NCBI RefSeq assembly: GCF_032854445.1
Contig: NC_088297.1
Span: 24,749,127-24,813,126 of the forward strand
DNA: 64,000 nt
Direction of reading: 5' to 3'
Origin: Liolophura sinensis
Lineage: Eukaryota; Mollusca; Polyplacophora; Chitonida; Chitonidae
Positions within the stretch are counted from its first letter, which is position 1; every line of letters starts with the position of its first letter. The notes beneath the pieces were generated by a model, which made no database searches, was not told where the DNA came from, and saw nothing but the letters and a program-made list of their open reading frames with translations. Positions 11,221 to 23,148 of the stretch are shown piece after piece. The position numbers and the translations under genes were made by a program.

Positions 11221-11805
11221 GTATTGTAATCAAGAGTCTACCTGTATACATTCCAGGTAAAGCTATTGAAATCCCTAAAGCATGTATATGAGGTATAAAC
11301 TACATGGAGCCCCTGCCGTAATAAAGAAATCAGCCCGTCGGTGCCCTATTATTTCCATGTCTCCTGTAATTGACTTTCAGTATTTAATAGAATTCTTAAT
11401 TGAGTATCTCGTTAATCAGTAGTCAATCAACGAATCAATATTAATGGAATAATGGCGTTTTCATAATTGCTCTAGACGCTTGTCCTTCTAGGTTAATTCA
11501 TCGATTTATTGATTTGTGATTTTTTATGTGTAACCTGGACGAGTCACGTTTGGATTCTGCTAGATTATCAGTTGATAACTCCTTGGTACTCTTCATGTTT
11601 TACTTTTCACTTTTACTGTCCATTACATATACTGGGTTTAAAACTGCCGCAGTTCAGTTGGATCCTGTATTGACACTGATACCTCACACATAATAATCCA
11701 AATCATACATCATATAAATTTGGTTATCAATGTAAGTAACAGAAGTGTACACCAAGGAAATCGTATCCGATTGGTATAAACAGATAAAAAACGAAGATGT
11801 CGAGG
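11221..11805. other. Unassigned AT-rich stretch
   Basis: No frame or repeat of note. Confidence 0.5.
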
Positions 11806-11930
11806 ATTTATGTCCGATCACTTAAGAATACTTCACTTACACAACATCGGCCGGCATTATGGTGGAAGGAAACCGGGCAAAGGTTGAGGGAAACCCAGGA
11901 CAATCCGCCGGTCAGACCTTCTCCGGACAT
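11806..11930 (-). mobile_element. SINE family A fragment
   Basis: ttaagaatacttcacttaca, ggccggcattatggtgga, ggaaaccgggcaaagg, caatccgccgg, then agaccttctccgg. The tail tip and the head are missing. Confidence 0.75.
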
Positions 11931-12170
11931 TTTAGTCTCGGTGGACATATTAGTAATGCTCTTGTATCAGTCTGAAGCAGTGTTAGCGGTTTTAGCGAAG
12001 CTCTAGGCCACTTAAACTATAAAAATCTGCTGTTTACATCAGACCTAACACAGGTGCAAAACCAAAACACAAAACATTATGACGTTAAAATAGTGAAAAT
12101 ATATATATTTCCCTTTTAGATAAACGTAAAATACTAGTTCAGCTGATGGTGTATAACATAATAAAATACG
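11931..12170. other. Left flank of the 81-bp array
   Basis: AT-rich. Its right part (taacataataaaatacggct, then acagaatagagagtaaacc) runs into the first, diverged unit. It may be the left side of the repeat-bearing element, but I could align it only loosely to the left sides of the other two copies. Confidence 0.4.
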
Positions 12171-12171
12171 G

Positions 12172-13627
12172 CTACAGAATAGAGAGTAAACCAGAGCAGC
12201 GACGACAGTGTGGTAGGTGGCAAATGGTCACACATAACCGGTGAAACATGACTACAGCAAAGAGGATAAAACCAGAGCAGCGACGACAGTGTGATAGCTG
12301 GCAAATGGTCACACCTAACCGGTGAAACATGACTACAGCAAAGAGGATAAAACCAGAGCAGCGACGACAGTGTGATAGCTGGCAAATGGTCACACCTAAC
12401 CGGTGAAACATGGCTACAGCAAAGAGGATAAAACCAGAGCAGCGACGACAGTGTGATAGCTGGCAAATGGTCACACCTAACCGGTGAAACATGACTACAG
12501 CAAAGAGGATAAAACCAGAGCAGCGACGACAGTGTGATAGCTGGCAAATGGTCACACCTAACCGGTGAAACATGGCTACAACAAAGAGGATAAAACCAGA
12601 GCAGCGACGGGAGTGTGATAGCTGGCAAATGGTCACACCTAACCGGTGAAACATGGCTACAACAAAGAGAATAAAACCAGAGCAGCGACGACAGTGTGAT
12701 AGCTGGCAAATGGTCACACCTAACCGGTGAAACATGGCTACAACAAAGAGGATAAAACCAGAGCAGCGACGGGAGTGTGATAGCTGGCAAATGGTCACAC
12801 CTAACCGGTGAAACATGGCTACAACAAAGAGGATAAAACCAGAGCAGCGACGACAGTGTGATAGCTGGCAAATGGTCACACCTAACCGGTGAAACATGGC
12901 TACAGCAAAGAGGATAAAACCAGAGCAGCGACGACAGTGTGATAGCTGGCAAATGGTCACACCTAACCGGTGAAACATGGCCACAGCAAAGAGGATAAAA
13001 CCAGAGCAGCGACGGGAGTGTGATAGCTGGCAAATGGTCACACCTAACCGGTGAAACATGGCTACAGCAAAGAGGATAAAACCAGAGCAGCGACGACAGT
13101 GTGATAGCTGGCAAATGGTCACACCTAACCGGTGAAACATGGCTACAACAAAGAGGATAAAACCAGAGCAGCGACGGGAGTGTGATAGCTGGCAAATGGT
13201 CACACCTAACCGGTGAAACATGGCTACAACAAAGAGGATAAAACCAGAGCAGCGACGACAGTGTGATAGCTGGCAAATGGTCACACCTAACCGGTGAAAC
13301 ATGGCTACAGCAAAGAGGATAAAACCAGAGCAGCGACGACAGTGTGATAGCTGGCAAATGGTCACACCTAACCGGTGAAACATGGCCACAGCAAAGAGGA
13401 TAAAACCAGAGCAGCGACGACAGTGTGATAGCTGGCAAATGGTCACACCTAACCGGTGAAACATGGTTACAACAAAGAGGATAAAACCAGAGCAGCGACG
13501 GGAGTGTGATAGCTGGCAAATGGTCACACCTAACCGGTGAAACATGGCTACAACAAAGAGGATAAAACCAGAGCAGCGACGGGAGTGTGATAGCTGGCAA
13601 ATGGTCATACCTAACCGGTGAAACATG
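12172..13627. repeat. 81-bp tandem array, about 18 units, frame-preserving
   Basis: Near-identical 81-bp units containing agagcagcgacgacagtgtg, atagctggcaaatggtcaca, cctaaccggtgaaacatgg and caaagaggataaaacc. The first and last units are the most diverged. Variation is concentrated at a few sites (gacgaca or gacggga; tacagc or tacaac). Because 81 is 27 codons, two minus-strand frames of 488 and 484 codons stay open with a 27-residue repeat. I do not regard them as genes: two frames are open at once, there is no unique coding sequence at either end, and the variable sites show no codon-position bias that I can see. Confidence 0.9.
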
Positions 13628-13760
13628 GCCTCTTGTAAATTTAGGTCACTAAGGGTTTCATTCTAACTATTCATGTAAATGCTTAAAAGTCGAAAATTAC
13701 ACGCAGAATTAGGTAACAAATGCAATTTACAGGACGTAACTGGTGCTGTATTATCATCAC
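13628..13760 (+). mobile_element. Right flank of the 81-bp-array element
   Basis: cctcttgtaaatttaggtca, ttctaactattcatgtaa, tgcttaaaa, then cagaattaggtaacaaatg. This matches the right flank of the single-monomer copy at 11040-11215 and, more weakly, the sequence after the 58-bp array at 63570-63700. Confidence 0.65.
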
Positions 13761-15000
13761 ATTTAACACAGAATAATATTAAAGCTTTTTAAAAACATGT
13801 GAAATCTGATGAGGCGCTAATCTCTTACGGCAGCTTGATTAGCTTACGCCTGCAGGTAAACCCGAAACGGGTCTTGACACATTATGGAGGCATTTTAGCT
13901 CCACTGTTCGCAGGTTCCCGGGAATGACACCAGCTTTTAGCTTGCAGCCCATGTGAACGTCTCAAACACTGTTATAGCTGATTTTTTCAACCATTCATTA
14001 ATTTTCGACAAGACAAACCCTTGACCCTAAACCCCGTCCACACAACTATCTTATCACACATATATCGCAGCGAGTTAGTCACGTGGAACGTTGTCCGACC
14101 CAGTTAGGCTATATTACCACGTGATAATAAAGGAGTCCAGTTTGGGCTTGACTCATTTTGCTCGGCGCATCTGTGTCTGAGTTTTACCAGTGAGGCATAC
14201 AGACTAGGGTTCAGGGGTGATTGCTCTGCCGATGTAACTAGGTCGTCCTTTCTGCCGTGTTTATGGATACAGACGACAATATTTACAACTCATTATATCG
14301 TAACTTATCACAGTGTTTTCTCAGCGTAACTTCATTTCTCTCAGTAAACAACCTGTCATAAGCTGTTGTATAACTCCATGCGATGTAAACCTTAGAGGTT
14401 TCCGAATGCACGTGTTCAATACTAATCCACTGTTTAAGTGTTTAGACAAGTGTTTACATAATGTGATCTTATTTGAAGTCATGGTGCTGCTTTATCTGGA
14501 AAGGGTGGCTGTACTTAAGACTTTATGCAGTCTAGAATCACATTTTTGACACGATTTCCAACATACATCTCTGTATACCATAGCAAATCATTAAGGTCAC
14601 ATGCTTTTGTCGTGAAGACCTACGTGATTTACAAAACACGGTCCACACTGACGATAATTTATAATGGCACACAATTTTATCTAGGGAAAGGTGATAATAC
14701 GTGAAACCCATAAGCAAGCATAAGAAATCTTCAAGTGCGCGTTACAAATTCACCAATTTCGCTGTGGCTAAATGTTTTGCTGTTGCTCAGAGGTTTAAGT
14801 TCTGTTTATATATTGCTCTGTTTTTACACAATTGTATCTCCCGAAGATAGTCTTAAAAGATACAATGTACAACGCATGTGGTGAGTGTCGCAAAGCACTT
14901 GTGTGAAGAATGGCAGGGCATTTTCCTCTCAGAAATCTTCACGTGCGTATTAGAAATTCACCGTTTACGTTCTGTTTAGCGGGCGTTGTTCTGTCCACCG
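13761..15000. other. Unassigned stretch grading into the 37-bp array
   Basis: No domain recognised; the 78-codon plus frame at 14313 has no support. From about 14740 onward, words such as tttaagttctgttta and ttacgttctg appear irregularly. They may be the oldest, decayed units of the following array. Confidence 0.45.
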
Positions 15001-16498
15001 TACACTTTTCGGTTCAGGGTTTTTCTGTTGTTAACCGTATACGTTCTGTTGCCCACAGTTTACATATAAGTGTAGGTCTTGTTTATAGTTTACGATCTGT
15101 TTAACTGTTGGTCTGTTGTCTACAGCTTACATTCTTTTTAAAAGGGGGCCTCCGTGGTTCAGTTGGTTAGCGGGCTAGCGCAGCGTTGAAGCCTCTGCCC
15201 AGTGTGGTCAATATGAGTTCAAGTCAAGCTAAGTGGGAAGGTCTCTTAGCGAATGGTCGTGGCTCTGCCCGGTTTCCTCCCACCATAATGCTGGCCGCCG
15301 TCGTAGAAGTGAAATATTCTTGAGTACGGAGCAAAACTCTAATCAAATAATAAATAAAATAAAATCTGTTTAAGTGTTTGTCTCTTGCCTACAATTTATC
15401 TTCTGTTTAAGTGTAGGTCTGTTGTCTACAGTTTATGATCTGCATAAGTGTTGGTCTCTTGTCTACAGTTTACGTTCTGTATAAGTGTTGGTCTTTTGTC
15501 CACAGTTTATGTTCTGTATAAGTGTTGGTCTCTTGTCTACAGTTTATGTTCTGTATAAGTGTTGATCTCTCGTCTACAGTTTATGTTCTGTATAAGCGTT
15601 GGTCTCTCGTCTACAGTTTGTGTTCTGTATAAGTGTTGGTCTTTTGTATACAGTTTATGTTCTGTATAAATGTTGGTCTCTCGTCTACAGTTTATATTCT
15701 GTATAAGTGTTGGTCTCTCGTCTACAGTTTACGCTCTGTATAAGTGTTGGTCTTTTGTCCACAGTTTATGTTCTGTATAAGTGTTGGTCTCTTGTCTACA
15801 GTTTATGTTCTGTATAAGTATTGGTCTCTTGTCTACAGTTTATGTTCTGTATAAATGTTGGTCTCTCGTCTACAGTTTATGTTCTGTAATAAGTGTTGGT
15901 CTCTCGTCTACAGTTTACGTTCTGTATAAGTGTTGGTCTCTCGTCTACAGTTTACGTTCTGTATAAGTGTTGGTCTTTTGTCTACAGTTTATGTTCTGTA
16001 TAAGTGTTGGTCTCTTGTCTACAGTTTATGTTCTGTATAAGTATTGGTCTCTTGTCTACAGTTTATGTTCTGTAAAAGTGTTGGTCTCTCGTCTACAGTT
16101 TACGTTCTGTATAAGTGTTGGTCTTTTGTCTACAGTTTATGTTCTGTATAAGTGTGGGTCTCTTTACAGTTTTACTCACTGATAACGTTCTGTATAAGTG
16201 TTGGTCTCTTGTCTACAGTTTATGTTCTGTATAAGTGTTGGTCTACAGTTTTATTCACTGATAACGTTCTGTATAAGTGTTGGTCTACAGTTTTACTCAC
16301 TGATAACGTTCTGTATAAGTGTTGGTCTACAGTTTTAATCACTGATAACGTTCTGTATAAGTGTTGGTCTACAGTTTTACTCACTGATAACGTTCTGTAT
16401 AAGTGTTGGTCTACAGTTTTACTCACTGATAACGTTCTGTATAAGTGTTGGTCTACAGTTTTACTCACTGATGACGTTCTGTATAAGTACAGGTCTTC
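15001..16498 (+). repeat. 37-bp tandem array changing to a 42-bp unit
   Basis: Degenerate at the left (15001-15145), interrupted by a SINE, regular from about 15366 to 16150 with a 37-bp unit (gttctgtataagtgttggtc, then tcttgtctacagtttat). From about 16165 to 16490 it becomes a 42-bp unit in which tcttgtctac is shortened and ttttactcactgataac is added. The 42-bp part is a multiple of three, so frames stay open on both strands. Neither part looks coding. Confidence 0.9.
15146..15365 (+). mobile_element. SINE family A inside the degenerate edge of the 37-bp array
   Basis: Head ggcctccgtggttcagttgg and ttagcgggctagcgcagcg, box-B-like gagttcaagtcaagc, body ctgcccggtttcctcccacc, tail gtacggagcaaaac and aataataaataaaataaaat. 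Tandem units lie on both sides, so the SINE inserted into an existing array. No clear target-site duplication. Confidence 0.9.
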
Positions 16499-16510
16499 AG
16501 TCAACAGTTA

Positions 16511-17002
16511 ACAATGTGATAATTGCCAGTCGATGGGACTTTCGTGTTTTACTCCTTTTGGAGAAGCACAGAAGTTCGGTTAATAAACACATTGAACATA
16601 CAACATGCCAAGCGTATATTTAACCCCAGATTGTAGCTAGAGTGTCACATTAGGAGTTTGCTGGCCTCTGTGAAGACTAATTCAACGCTTTTACTACAAC
16701 AACACGAGGGCGTAAGAAAGCCGCTGGTCATTGACCGATCATATAGAAGCATCTCGCTACACGAACCTACCGCGCGGTTCATTTTGGAAAACCTTTGTGG
16801 TAAATGACAAGCTTGAAGAGCGATGCGTGATCGAAGATTGGACCTGGTTTGTAGGTTTTCTATGGCAGCACCGGCATTAGTAGGGATGCTGGTTTGCGCG
16901 AAGCACGTCATGTGTATATAGGACTAGTTCTGTCTGTGGCTTCAAGAGAAAATGGGCACTTGATATGAATGTAGCCTTAAGTACTGCCCAAGCTTAAACA
17001 TG
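16511..17002. other. Unassigned stretch
   Basis: Small frames only; no domain or repeat recognised. Confidence 0.5.
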
Positions 17003-17345
17003 GGACCGGCCAAAGTAGCACAGTTGGTAGAGCGACCGATTCGGGAGCGGTAGATCCAGGGTCGGTCCTGTGTCGAGCCACACCTGAGAAGAAGAAGTCA
17101 TAACTTCCTCGCTTGGCGTTAAGCATGAAGGGGATAATGCAGCATGAAAGGGATAGTGCGACAATTGGTTGACCGGGGCAGGCGGCTTACTTGCCTCCGT
17201 TAAGGCGTCTCGGTGAAGCACCACTATATAAAAGAGGGATGGAAATCCGTTCTGCAACAAGGAGGCACATAACATGCACTCTAAGGATTCCTTCGTCGTC
17301 ATATGACTGAAAATTTGTTAAGAACGACGTGAAACCCCAAGCAGA
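17003..17345 (+). mobile_element. V-SINE (RUDI-like), complete copy
   Basis: The tRNA-like head has box-A-like tagcacagttggtagagcg and box-B-like gtagatccagggt. The long body includes aagaagaagtcataacttcc. The 3' end reads tccttcgtcgtcatatgact, then gaaaatttgttaag and acgacgtgaaacccc. The V-superfamily 3' domain with this ending is known from molluscan RUDI elements; the family name is by resemblance only. Confidence 0.8.
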
Positions 17346-18889
17346 GGCTAAATCGTGTACACGAAATTCAGAAACACTCCACAAGTCTCTCCTTTTATAC
17401 ATGCAGTTTATATATATTCTACGCGTACAGAATTACACTTCGTTACCCATATTCTGTTGGTACAAGGTATGAGTAGTTTTCATTTACGTGTATGCACGGA
17501 ATTTTACGTCGGTACTTACGATTCTATCGTATAAGAACACAGATATTGTCAGTGTACACGAATAATGGTCTAGAAACGTCCATTGTTCTACGTGTACACG
17601 ACCGCATTACAGCAGTACAGAAAACGAGTAAAGATACACAAAACGTGTAAAGATACACAAAACGTTAACGTTATACACACATACACATATAAACATGTAC
17701 GCGATCTCAGGATTCAATAAACATGGCCATCTTACACAGCATAAACACACACTCTCTGTCTTACCTGAAAGCCTTCTTGTATCGGCCAGGTAAAAAACCT
17801 CTCAGGTGCGTCTGAGTTGTTTGTGCTGTTTGCCTGTGCCCTGGGTAATCAAGTCTATATGCAGCACCCTGTGATCTGCTCAGGTCCGTGTCACAAAATT
17901 ACAATGTATAATGCCTTGTGTATGGAATCGGCCTAAGAGAAATAAGCGATGGAAATTACCCGTTGATTGCAGTACGATGTTCTAGCGCGGACAGAAACCC
18001 GGTTCCTCTGTACAGGCGTGGCAAACACGATCGATTCGCTGACGGTACTGCAGCGCTCTGCTTCACAGGTATGAATCAGAGGTTGCCTATATACCTGGGA
18101 GTACACATCAAAAGAATGTTGTCACACTCGGCAGCCTCAGCAGATTGCCACTGTACGTGTAGGCTATACACCTGAACAGCGCTGATTAAATGTCACAATT
18201 ACCTGTAATCAAGTAAGCGTTTATTTCTGTGCTATTTTTTTTTTCGCTCTAAAAACTATACATGCAAAGTTTCATGCCCATCGTTTGCATTCGCACGGGT
18301 AAGAAACAAACATATGCCATCTGCCGCAGACCGGATCTTTACTATCTATTTAGACAAGGAACCTACTTATAAATTACTACAGATGAAAAAGATGAAAGAG
18401 TATCTTTGTGCTTCTCTAGTACTTCTGTGAATGTTTTACACCCTCCTTTGACTACACTTAGATGTAGCTCCGCTTATGTTTGCGCACACAGCACATTTGA
18501 TTACTTTTCACTTTTTCGTAACCAAATAATGTATTCATTCACTTATGTTCATTTGTGACGGGCGAATTGTTTCCAATTCCTAAAAGACCTTGATAGCTTT
18601 AAAATGAACTGACAAAATATTGAATAGAAGCTCTCGTAACGGTTGTATATAGAAATCCTAAACAAACCATGTTCAGTGGAGATGGGCATTCAGTAATAGC
18701 AGGCTTTACTCAGTTTTAGTTCTTCAAGGACTTGGATTAGCCCTCGCGAGTAAATGAGTAATTTACATATTTTGATATCTGTTTTATTATCCTGTATTGT
18801 ACATACATACAAATGTAATTAAGATAGCATAAAAACACGGCAATGTACAATGCATATATAGCTTTTAACTAATTAATAGGCTCTTGATC
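17346..18889. other. Unassigned stretch with an inverted repeat
   Basis: An imperfect inverted repeat sits at 17552-17599 (gtgtacacgaataatgg against ccattgttctacgtgtacac). A short direct duplication of taaagatacacaaaacg occurs at 17630-17665. The 85-codon frame at 17918 has no recognisable homology. Confidence 0.5.
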
Positions 18890-19060
18890 GTATTTGCTTG
18901 GTGTTTTACGCCGTACTCAAAAATGTTTAACTTATCACCGGAAACGAACGGCCATTCGTAGGTTGTTGGCAAACCAGGACGACACAAGACGCCATCAAAA
19001 ATAAATTGGATTTGTCACGCAGTCGACGTCATTGCATTGGGTAGCGCGAATTTCTCCAAT
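18890..19060 (-). mobile_element. SINE family A fragment, internally deleted
   Basis: tttgcttggtgttttacgcc, gtactcaaaaatgtttaact, tcaccggaaac, then ggccattcgtaggttgttgg. The block between tail and body (the ggcggccagcattatgg part) is missing. Confidence 0.65.
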
Positions 19061-19950
19061 GAGAGGAAAAGAAACTTTCATAAGATATAATAATTAAGGA
19101 TATACCATTTCTTATCGCTAGCCGTTGGCTTTATTATTACTTTTACAAGAAGCTATATAAACACCCATCTGTTAATTTCCGAATCGCATTCAAACCCTGC
19201 TATCACCTATTTGTGTATTTAGTATTTGGGCTGGTAAGTTGCTTAACTACTTAAAATTCATGGTCTATACATATCATTTCACAAAACTTTCCTTTCCAAT
19301 TTTTCATAACCTTGCTCGTAAAGCATGACGCATCATGTTATAATGCAACATCATTCATGAGGTAAGTGATCACCTGTATGAAAAAATGGATGGGAGACAT
19401 ATCAACAGGAAATCTGTTTTCCTCTCGTCCCCGAAAACACAACGGACGATGACATACACGGCGAATGACGTCGTATCATCAAACACGAGATTCTGGTGCG
19501 AGATGTTGCCATGGGGACGGTTGCCATGACCCCTTTTTCACGTTATTTGCGTCTTTCTTCGCTTCTACCTTACCCCAGTTTCTCCCACGCTAGACGGCTG
19601 ATAATTATTGATAAAGTGTCATCAAGCGTTTGGGTCTGTCTAACATTCGAAGTACTAGACCGTAGAGCTTAACGGGCGTAGAGCAATGTTTAAACTTTAC
19701 ACAGCTCTGACAGGGAACACTCTATACTTGAATAATCTCAATTCATTGTCTCCGTCGATAAAATCAGTGTAAGTTATTTCACGTCTTTAATCTGGCCATT
19801 TGACTCATGATGCCTAATCTATAGGCCTATAAAGGAATATAACACGACGGCTATTTTCGCTCATAAAATGGCGGATTCAAAAGTTGCATTTCATGATCGA
19901 AATAAATGCATTACAAGAAACCCATTTCAAGCAATATTTTAACACATAAT
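19061..19950. other. Unassigned stretch
   Basis: No frame, repeat family or hairpin of note. Confidence 0.5.
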
Positions 19951-19951
19951 G

Positions 19952-20018
19952 TTCTAATGGGCCGCCGTCGTATAAGTAAGATATTCTTGAGCACGGTGTA
20001 AAACACCGATCTGAATAA
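19952..20018 (+). mobile_element. SINE family A tail fragment
   Basis: gggccgccgtcgtataagta, gatattcttgagcacggtgt, aaaacaccgatc: the last 65 bases of the family only. Confidence 0.75.
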
Positions 20019-20182
20019 ATCGATGACTGTTCTACTGGTATTCTGTGAAAATCCATTCTGGACAAAGTCATTTGAAATTTAAAACTGACAACTCGGTATT
20101 TACTCGCTTGACGTCCTGCCCAGGCGGATAATGTGATCTAGATGTGACTGGGTGGGGTACGCGTCATCTTTAGTGAGGTGGT

Positions 20183-20378
20183 GTTTTAGTGAGTGAGCGA
20201 GTAAGTGCTTTGGGTTTAATATCGTACTTAATTTTTCAATCATATGACGACGAAGGAATAATTAGAGTGAACTCTTCCGTTCATGCTGAACGCCTAGGGA
20301 GGAAGTTACAACTTCTTCTTTTTAGGTCTCGACTCGCCCGAAGCGGACACTCCACCAACTGTGCTATCGGAACGTGTT
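20183..20378 (-). mobile_element. V-SINE (RUDI-like), internally deleted
   Basis: On this strand: gagtgagcgagtaagtgctt, tgggtttaatatcgtactta, tcaatcatatgacgacgaag, then aagttacaacttcttctttt and a tRNA-like head ending accaactgtgctatcgg. About 140 bp of the 17003 copy's middle is absent. Confidence 0.75.
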
Positions 20379-20671
20379 TTAGTGAGGTAGAATCATATAT
20401 TCACGCATATCGGCCATGGGTCCGACAAAAGTATTCGGATGAAATAACCCAACAAATCTATCATTTAATACATAATAGTTTGTAGCAATGACATAATCAT
20501 TTCTGCCATCAATTAGAGAAACACAGTATTATGAAAATTTAATAGATCAGTTTTTAGAGAATATACGATAGGCGTTCTTCTCGTGCTGACGTATAACTCG
20601 TACATCAGAAGCTCGATTTTAACACGTCTTGGTTTTATGAATGACAGGTATGATACCATGTCAAAGAACAT

Positions 20672-21375
20672 TCAGAAACCCGAATATGTCGAGAACATTC
20701 AGAAACCCGAATATGTCAATGGTGGAGGACATTCAAATTTGGCAACGGTGGAAGAAACCCGAATATGTTATGGGTGGAGGGAACCCGAATATGTCAACGG
20801 TGGAAGGAACCCGAATATGGTATGGATGGAGGGAACCCGAATAAGTTATGAGTGGAGTAAACCCGAATATGTTATGGGTGGAGGGAACCCGAATAAGTTA
20901 AGAGTGGAGTAAACCCGAATATGTTATGGGTGGAGGGAACCCGAATATGGTATGGATGGAGGGAACCCGAATAAGTTATGAGTGGAGTAAACCCGAATGT
21001 GTTATGGGTGGAGGGAACCCGAATAAGTTAACAGTGGAGTAAACCCGAATATGTTATGGGTGGAGGGAACCCGAATATGTCAACGGTGGAGGGAACCCGA
21101 ATATGGTATGGATGGAGGGAACTCGAATAAGTTATGAGTGGAGTAAACCCGAATATGTTATGGGTGGAGGGAACCCGAATATATCAACGGTGGAGTAAAC
21201 CCGAATATGTTATGGGTGGAGGGAACCCGAATATGTCAACGGTGGAGGGAACCCGAATATGTTATGGGTGGAGAAAACCTGAATATGTTATGGGTGGAGA
21301 AAACCTGAATATGTTATGGGTGGAGGAAACAAGAATGTGTTATGGGTGGAGGAAACCCGGAGTGACTGGAGTAAA
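20672..21375 (+). repeat. 26-bp tandem array with cccgaatatg
   Basis: About 27 units of aacccgaatatgttatgggt plus ggaggg, period 26 bp, with two recurring variants (gtcaacggtggaggg and aagttatgagtggagta) alternating in blocks. It begins with two shorter units (cgagaacattcagaaa). Open frames across it are repeat by-products. No parent element recognised. Confidence 0.9.
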
Positions 21376-22120
21376 CCATCGGCCTTTGGCAAGTTAAAAT
21401 GGCGGATTCATACTGGTTGAAGACAAGTGACCTCTAGCCAACTTCAGATAAGACTACACTAAAGATAAGCATTGATGGCTAATTGCCACCAAGGCCCTGA
21501 GAACAAAAGAAACAGTGAAATCTTAGGAATTCTTAGTCCGCGCACACTTACTGTTATTTGAGGAGTATTTGGATACGCGATATTCATGGCTGTTCAACCT
21601 ACGGTCAGAAACCAGCAATGTTGTCTCACGGGTGGGAAACAGGTAGCGGCCTGAATAACCACTCCACTAACCTCTAGCTGGTCAAATCCACATCATAACG
21701 TGCCGTCCTTTCCAATTCCCACACCAAATTTTGTAATGATAATCGTATAAACTATCATTTCACGAGTAAAATTCCTCCCGGCCATGTGGGACCGTCGAGT
21801 TTTCAGGACATCCGCCATGTATTTAAAATGGGTGAATGCAATTTTGGGAACGTGCACAAAAACGGGTTTTGCAGTTTTTGCGCCATCACCTGTGTCCCAC
21901 CATTGAGACATTGCTGGTCCCTGACTATAGATCGAGCAATGAATGTGGCACATCCAAATATTCTTCAACCAACAGTCAGTGTACTCGGACTTAGCACTTA
22001 GGATGGTGCTGAGCCCAGGAACCGTGTTTAATTTGTCCTACACAGTTTGCTGGTGTGTCCTAGTGCACATCTTACAGCAGTATGTCGCTCTGATTATCAG
22101 GCCGTTGACCAAAAACAGCC
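21376..22120. other. Unassigned stretch
   Basis: A minus-strand frame of 91 codons at 21693-21968 has no domain I recognise. Otherwise nothing seen. Confidence 0.45.
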
Positions 22121-22124
22121 AGTT

Positions 22125-22240
22125 GTTGTGAGTTTAAGTTGAGGGCTCTCCCGTAGCGCGCCAGGGGCCATCAAACCGCCGTCACAAGTGAAAAATACTT
22201 GAGCACGACGTTAAACACAAATCAAAGAATCAATCAATTA
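22125..22240 (+). mobile_element. SINE tail fragment with mixed family-A and V-type words
   Basis: gagggctctcccgtagcg and caaaccgccgtcacaagtga, then aaaatacttgagcacgacgt and taaacacaaatcaaag. It joins the accgccgtcacaagtgaaa word of family A to the gagcacgacgttaaac word of the V type, so it is either a third family or a recombinant. Confidence 0.55.
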
Positions 22241-22475
22241 AAGAAGTATCTACGAAATTTCTTACACAACCCCTCGTAGTCACATATACTTACTGGTTGC
22301 AGCGACTCATGGTTTACCCGTACGCAAGGCTGTTGATAAAACTTTAAAATAAAAACAGAAAGTACGCAACCAAGGGAGAGAACTCTAAAGTATCAAAATA
22401 AATTTGCCTTTTATCTCCCTTGATCGGATTGGCGCTTAATGTGGATTTCTCATATACATGGGCTTTGTACACCAT

Positions 22476-22512
22476 GTTATGGTCTGAAAAGAAGTTTTTT
22501 TCAGACCATAAC
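22476..22512. other. Perfect 15-bp hairpin, 7-nt loop
   Basis: gttatggtctgaaaa at 22476-22490 is the exact reverse complement of ttttcagaccataac at 22498-22512. It is too short for a typical animal microRNA precursor unless the pairing extends further, which I do not see. Confidence 0.85.
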
Positions 22513-23148
22513 GTGCATCAGCACTGACGCATTTTCTTGACGCCGTTTCTAGAAGAAGCGGCATCTGTGGGTATGTAATGTCTCCACACAGGCTTGACAA
22601 CCCGGCCGCCATGAGGTAGGCCCTACACGCCAACAACTTTATTTCCAGTTTACAAACTATACTGAATATGCACGAGGTCGCATAACACATCACACGGTAA
22701 AAGAAATAATTATATTTATAGGTTATTGGATTGTATGGTCCTGTATGGACGAGTCCTGGGAGCCCAGCTCGTCCCTTTCCGGTGCCCACTTGTCAAAAAC
22801 GTAAGTAAATAAACTCGAACGCTAAACAAATTGGGTAAAACCGTGCTAATTATTTCATATCGCGTAACAATAGCGGACAGCCGGTTGCGGATGAATATGG
22901 AATACTGAATGGAGCACTTTCATCGGCTGACGGAAAACTGGGCCAGACGCACGTGGCCGAAGCGGTATTTTACATACAGAAGTGTAAAGAAAAGGAATGT
23001 AGACGTTTCAGTGAAAATTAAAAGTGCAGTTATTGAAAACTGCGCCACCGAACAGACTAGTGTAATCTTTACAGGATGAGGACGAAAGAGAAGTAGAGTT
23101 TGCTGACTTGGCCAGCGCGGGAGTCGTGAAAACTTCCTTTGTGTGCAC
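22513..23148. other. Unassigned stretch
   Basis: Small minus-strand frame only (to 22789). It abuts the 3' end of the recombinase relic. Confidence 0.45.

Noticed and set aside
12134..13626. 488- and 484-codon minus-strand frames as genes
   Set aside because: Both are open in parallel only because the 81-bp unit lacks stops; neither has unique coding sequence outside the array.
17003..17075. Genuine tRNA gene from the box A/box B-like sequence
   Set aside because: It is the head of a V-SINE; the cloverleaf is not complete and the sequence continues into the SINE body. The same holds for all SINE-A heads.
20672..21375. CRISPR array (regular cccgaatatg units)
   Set aside because: No spacers: the whole 26-bp unit repeats, and the context is animal DNA.
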